From Fratercula arctica (lineage: Eukaryota; Chordata; Aves; Charadriiformes; Alcidae): a DNA stretch of 64,000 nt. Position numbers and translations under genes: made by a program. The stretch covers positions 188,465,455 through 188,529,454 of the forward strand of contig CANTUZ010000001.1 of assembly GCA_947846985.1 (NCBI GenBank). The letters are read 5' to 3'. Positions 59,933-64,000 of this stretch are shown here, piece by piece (the first letter of the stretch is position 1; each line of letters begins with the position of its first letter). The notes under the pieces were generated by a model. That model was not told the DNA's origin. It made no database searches and saw only the letters and a program-made list of their open reading frames with translations.

Positions 59933-61478
59933 GACACTTCTGCCTTTTCTTTTTGTGTTGTCTACCTGGATTGTAAAGGTATTCTTGGAAATGGCTGTCT
60001 TATGCCTGCTTAACTTATTGCTGAAAATGTAACAATGATAATATGTTGACTGGAACTGGATGAAACAATTTGAACAGAGATGTTTTCTATCATAAAGGTA
60101 ATTTTATGAAAACTGAAATGTTTCCCAGGAAGGTATTAATTTTTATGACATTTTTCAAAAGGAAAGTCTATGTGTTCTAGCAGTATTCAAATATTATCTT
60201 TCACTTATGTTATTTCTACTCATCTTCTTGTGACTTTTTTGATACAAAGAGACGTTATTATGTTAAAATACTAATTTGTAAATTTGAAGTACCTGTATTG
60301 ACTTGCAAATGACACAGATCGCACTTAGGATTTTGCTGTGCTGATGCTCTACTTCTCTGCTCACTTTGGCACCATGTCACTTGTGGGCAAAGGCTAGTGC
60401 ACCCCTGCTCTATTACTTCTTTGGACGCCTGTCCTGCCACCACCAAAATGTATTTGTGCCCTTTCGCACAATGGACTCGTAGCAGCCATGAGACAGGAGT
60501 GTTTGTGGGTGTTGGGTTTTGCAGTCAAAAGTGACTTTCATTTCAATCATATGAACAGGGACCACCGGGTGACATGCTTCATGAAGCAAATACTGGGCTA
60601 TGAAAATCATTTATTCAGACTTATGGTCTGCTTTCTGCCTGCCTCTGAAGGGCCCTGAGGAAAGATGCTGGTAGCTGGTAGGCTGCAAGCTGCGTGAATC
60701 GTTCCAGCAGTATTGTAGATGTTGCCCATAAACCATAGGTTGGCTAACTTACCCTTGGTCTTACAACATCACAGCAGAGAAGATTAAATGAACCAGAATG
60801 ACACAAAAGAAATTACGAGTTTTAACACTATGAGATGTCCTTCAGAATGTCCTTTCTCTGGGCAATATCTACATATCTCCTCAGGCAGAATCAGAATGAT
60901 GTTTATGTCATTGATTAATACAATTTCTGGTGGATCCCCAATGCCCTGGGATGGAGAGACCAGTTATTGATAACCTCTTATGATGGAGTCAGCATCTGGG
61001 AACTGAGAGGAAAACCTTTGCTGACAGGATTTTGTTCTCTTGCGCTAAAATGAAATTCTCAATGACAGCTAACAGCAGAGGCTCATTTGATTTTCTTTTT
61101 CCTTTCTGCACGTGGAGGAGTGGTCCATATCTTTTCTCTCTCCCTCTCCAACAAGAGACATTCAGAGCCACAGAAACATCATAGCAGTCTCCTTCACAAC
61201 AGTGACTGCAAAAGTACACAATGCTGTTTGTTTCAAAGGGGAAAAGGCAGTATTTTCTTTTGTCTTTTAACAGTAGTGATGCAGTGTATCTCCCAAGAAC
61301 TTTACTGTACCTCATTCAGAAGGGTCCTCTCCTCCTGTTACATAAATAATCCTCCCCATAGATGAACCTGAGATATTTTCCCCTCAAAGTTTGTGCTCTC
61401 TTAACAGCAAGGAGACAATCCTTCCTTCTCAGAGTTGCTGTTTGAAGATAACCTGAAACACATGGAGGCATTAATTTT

Positions 61479-61514
61479 ATATACATATATGTACACATAT
61501 ACACGTACACACAC
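61479..61514. repeat. 36-bp alternating purine-pyrimidine tract
   Basis: Strict purine-pyrimidine alternation for 36 bp, mixing TA, CA/TG and two GT/AC-flanked steps (ATATACATATATGTACAC...). Mixed CA/TA alternation has some Z-DNA or cruciform tendency. No function is implied. Confidence 0.9.
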
Positions 61515-61654
61515 CTTTTTTTTTTAATTGTAACTCTCTTTCACTGCTGCTGGAGGGTTCTGCTTTTTTTTTTAAAAAAAGTTCCTATTTAATTAATTAA
61601 TGGACTGGGCCCTGATGTGTTGGTATGTAGCACCTTCAATGTCTTGACTGTTCC

Positions 61655-61805
61655 TTGTATTATAATTAGATTATAGCCTACTTGGGGCAGGCTGATCATT
61701 TTTCATTGTGTAGTGCTTTCTGTGACAGGGTCCTGTGCTTTCTGTGATGGGGTCCTGGTCCATGATTAGATCTACTAGATCCTGCAATAGCAATAATAGT
61801 AATAG
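61655..61805 (+). repeat. Ancient SINE/LINE 3'-tail remnant (amniote-wide type)
   Basis: The order is TTGTATTATAATTAGATTATAGCC, CTTGGGGCAGGCTGA, then GGTCCTG, then GATGGGGTCCTGGTCCATGA, and AGATCCTGCAATAGCAATAATAGTAATA. It follows a repeat abundant in turtles and crocodilians: 'TTAGATTGTAAGCTCCTTGGGGCAGGGAC ... CAATGGGGTCCTGGTCCATGA ... CTACTGTAATACAAATAATAAT'. The trailing AAT-type repeat marks its 3' end, so it reads on the plus strand. A 22-bp internal unit is duplicated in this copy. I do not give a database name. Confidence 0.6.
61713..61756 (+). repeat. 22-bp tandem duplication inside old repeat
   Basis: GTGCTTTCTGTGACAGGGTC-type unit at 61713-61734 is repeated at 61735-61756 with two mismatches (both units end GGGTCCT). 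The parent repeat has one such block. Confidence 0.9.
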
Positions 61806-64000
61806 GACACTTTTACGCCCACCGGCTGCAGTTCTGTTTAATGCACTGTGTCACTGTGAAATCTCATGATAACACCCAGAGCAGCTGCAGAGCTGTTGTG
61901 GCAGCTTTGGCACCTTTAATTGCTCTTTATGAAAGCTTGTGGCTTTCTGATGCCTGCAGCCAGGGCCAGCAGCAAATATGACTTAACACAGCAGCTAATT
62001 AAAAGGCAGTACTTCATCATGGTACTGAGGAATGGACTCATTGCCTCTTAACTCAGGTTTTGAACAACACCTGCTAAACCCAGGCAGATACAAACAATGT
62101 CGTTTTGACATTGTTGCCATTCTTGCATGAATTATTTGATGAAACTGGTGGGAGCAATTTTAGTAGGTACAAAAAGCCACCAGATGTCAGTATGACCTTC
62201 TGCAATTTAGTGTGGTATAATTAACTCACTTTTTATCAGACAGAATCAAGAGTTTTTAATCTATTTTTTAAAGAATAGTTCTATTTTCCGTGACTGAAAA
62301 AAATGCAGTCGATTATTAAATGCCTTTTTCAACTTCTAGTGAGTCTTTCAGTTATTACAAAGGAAGGGCAAGAATAAATTCTGGAGAAATTCTGTGCATT
62401 GTACGCTGGACTTCTGCAGAAAACTCATACTGGCTGGTAGGGTGGTAAGAAGAACAAACATTTTGTTGTCACAAAAAAGAAAGCTGAGAGCAGTTCTCTG
62501 AACTGTTGAGTGTGGTCCTGCTTTCTTCATCTACCCGCCTTAGCTGTGCTACGTCACAGCAGTGCTGGGGCAGGGGAAGGTGGCCTGACGTTTATAACCG
62601 CTGGTAAAACCACTGCTGGCCAGGACCAAATCCCAACAATGGCTGGACTCACAAAGGAGTTTTAATTTTTTGAATGATTTTTTTTTTCTTAATACTTCCT
62701 CTTTTTATTGATTTTCAAGACAGATGTCTGTGTTTGGCTACACCTATGTTACTAGAGACCTGGACACCTTCCTATGTCTGGGTCTGAGTGTTCATCTAGC
62801 CTTTATCTATTGGAATGAGACCTGGACATCGCCTTTTTTGCCCCTGTGCATGCTATTTCTCATTTCTGAGAAACCTTGCTTCATAGACCTCGTGGCAATG
62901 GCAGTGCAATCCCTAGGTCCTCCAGTAGGGTGGGTTTGGGGAGCAGGAGCAGAGGGGGTGCATATTCAGGAGCTCAGCGAGGAACCCAATCTCTTTCAAA
63001 ACAAAAATTTTGGAAAAATATAATGTTTTTTCCATTTTAAACTGAACCCAGAATTTGCTTCATTCATTTGCCTTCAGCTCAGAGGGCTTGGCTGTGGTTT
63101 GAGGTTAAAAAAAAAAAAAAAGCTTCATGATAAAATGATGAGACTTCACAACACTGCTAATGTTCTAATATCTAAGCAGTTGTGACATGATTATGCTCCA
63201 GTCAGCACGTTAAAAGTGGTCTACTTTCTGCCACTCACTTTTCCCTTGCGTGATCCCATCTGGAATTGCTTAATCAGGTGTCCTAAGAACGTTGCATATA
63301 AGAGAGGTATGTGCTGAAACCCTTTAAGTGTATTAGAATGAGGTGTTTTTACGATGGGAAGCTTTAATTTTAACCAAACCACTGACCTTGCAATCTAGAA
63401 CAATGGATTTGCCACTTATTAAAAAAAGTATGACTGATGAATTCGTGTTCTATAAAATGTGTTTATATACTACTCTGGTGATAGATAACTGTAGGATCAC
63501 ATATGGAGAGTTACTGAGGAGGAACCATCTTTTAGTAAAGGGAAAATTTTTTCAAAAGTATTAAAGTGATGTACACTAACAACCACCTCTATGACAACAT
63601 AAACCTTTTGTTACCTGAAGTTCTTTTTTATTTCTTCAAAGATTTTTAATGACTTTAATCTCAGGTGACTATAATTTCCTCCCTGCACTTTCCCTTCCTT
63701 CCTTGCGCGTTTTCTGACTGCACATGGTTTGCTCTACATTCAGTTGTCTTCAGAGGGATTTGAAGCTGCTCAAATAGTGTTAGCTAAAGTTTGTACAGCT
63801 TAGAAAGCACAACATGCAAGATGCAGGTCAAGGATTTGTACCAGGTGGAGCGGTAATGTCTATAGCTATTTATATGATGGGCCTTCTGTTTTCAAAAGTT
63901 GTCAAGATTTGCAAAATTTGGCTAAATTTCTAAGGTGGAATACACTCCCAAATGTCAAAGTTCTTCATAAAGGAAAAAAAAAAGTGAAACAAATGCACCC
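61806..64000. other. Unique AT-rich non-coding DNA
   Basis: No gene or transposon recognised. An A15 run lies at 63107-63121. The frame at 62724-63023 (plus, 99 codons) has no family resemblance. Confidence 0.55.

Larger units (their letters stand above)
58150..61654. other. Unique non-coding DNA
   Basis: No gene or transposon recognised. Pyrimidine-rich sequence at about 59460-59560 and 59640-59770 gives spurious L/P/S-rich frames. It contains a T17 run and an alternating purine-pyrimidine tract, listed separately. Confidence 0.55.

Overview
The window looks like a piece of a bird genome with no gene I can defend. It is AT-rich, full of stops in every frame and rich in homopolymer runs, with no bacterial-style gene packing. 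The diagnostic signal is a set of 5'-truncated CR1 LINE (non-LTR retrotransposon) copies. Three of them end in the avian CR1 3' terminus: an ATTCTATGAT-type tail next to a GGTTGGAAGG / TCCAACCCC block. I see no LTR retroelement, tRNA, rRNA, snRNA, CRISPR array or CpG-rich promoter. I cannot tell whether the window is intergenic or lies inside a long intron.

Layout. 1-5.2 kb: unique AT-rich DNA. 5.2-10.7 kb: two ancient MIR-type SINE remnants (about 5230-5392 and 10578-10655) and one decayed sense CR1 (9552-10086) with an internal 35-bp tandem duplication. 10.7-26.05 kb: no LINE recognised, only microsatellites, poly-A/T runs, a perfect 13-bp hairpin and an E-box palindrome. 26055-26784: the best-preserved CR1, whose C-terminal reverse-transcriptase-ORF end is broken by one frameshift. 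26.8-40.98 kb: again no LINE recognised. 40983-41520: a young antisense CR1 tail nested in a much older antisense CR1/L3-like element. 43-48 kb: two old palindromic repeats of a type I know from reptile and turtle genomes, and a CR1 copy (45768-46402) broken by one nonsense codon. 49.8-58.2 kb: a LINE-dense block with two decayed sense CR1 copies, one very old CR1/L3-like remnant and a young antisense CR1. 58.2-64 kb: mostly unique, with one old SINE/LINE-tail remnant (61655-61805).

No genes work together here. All recognisable protein-like sequence is CR1 ORF2 debris, and every copy is defective. The longest open frames outside repeats (two of 145 codons) are about what chance gives in 64 kb of AT-rich DNA by a rough stop-codon estimate. 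A few places combine splice-like signals with open frames and are listed as weak exon candidates. I did not find evidence for a novel biological system. The most informative observations are the stratified LINE insertions, the deep-age repeat fossils and the uneven distribution of LINEs.
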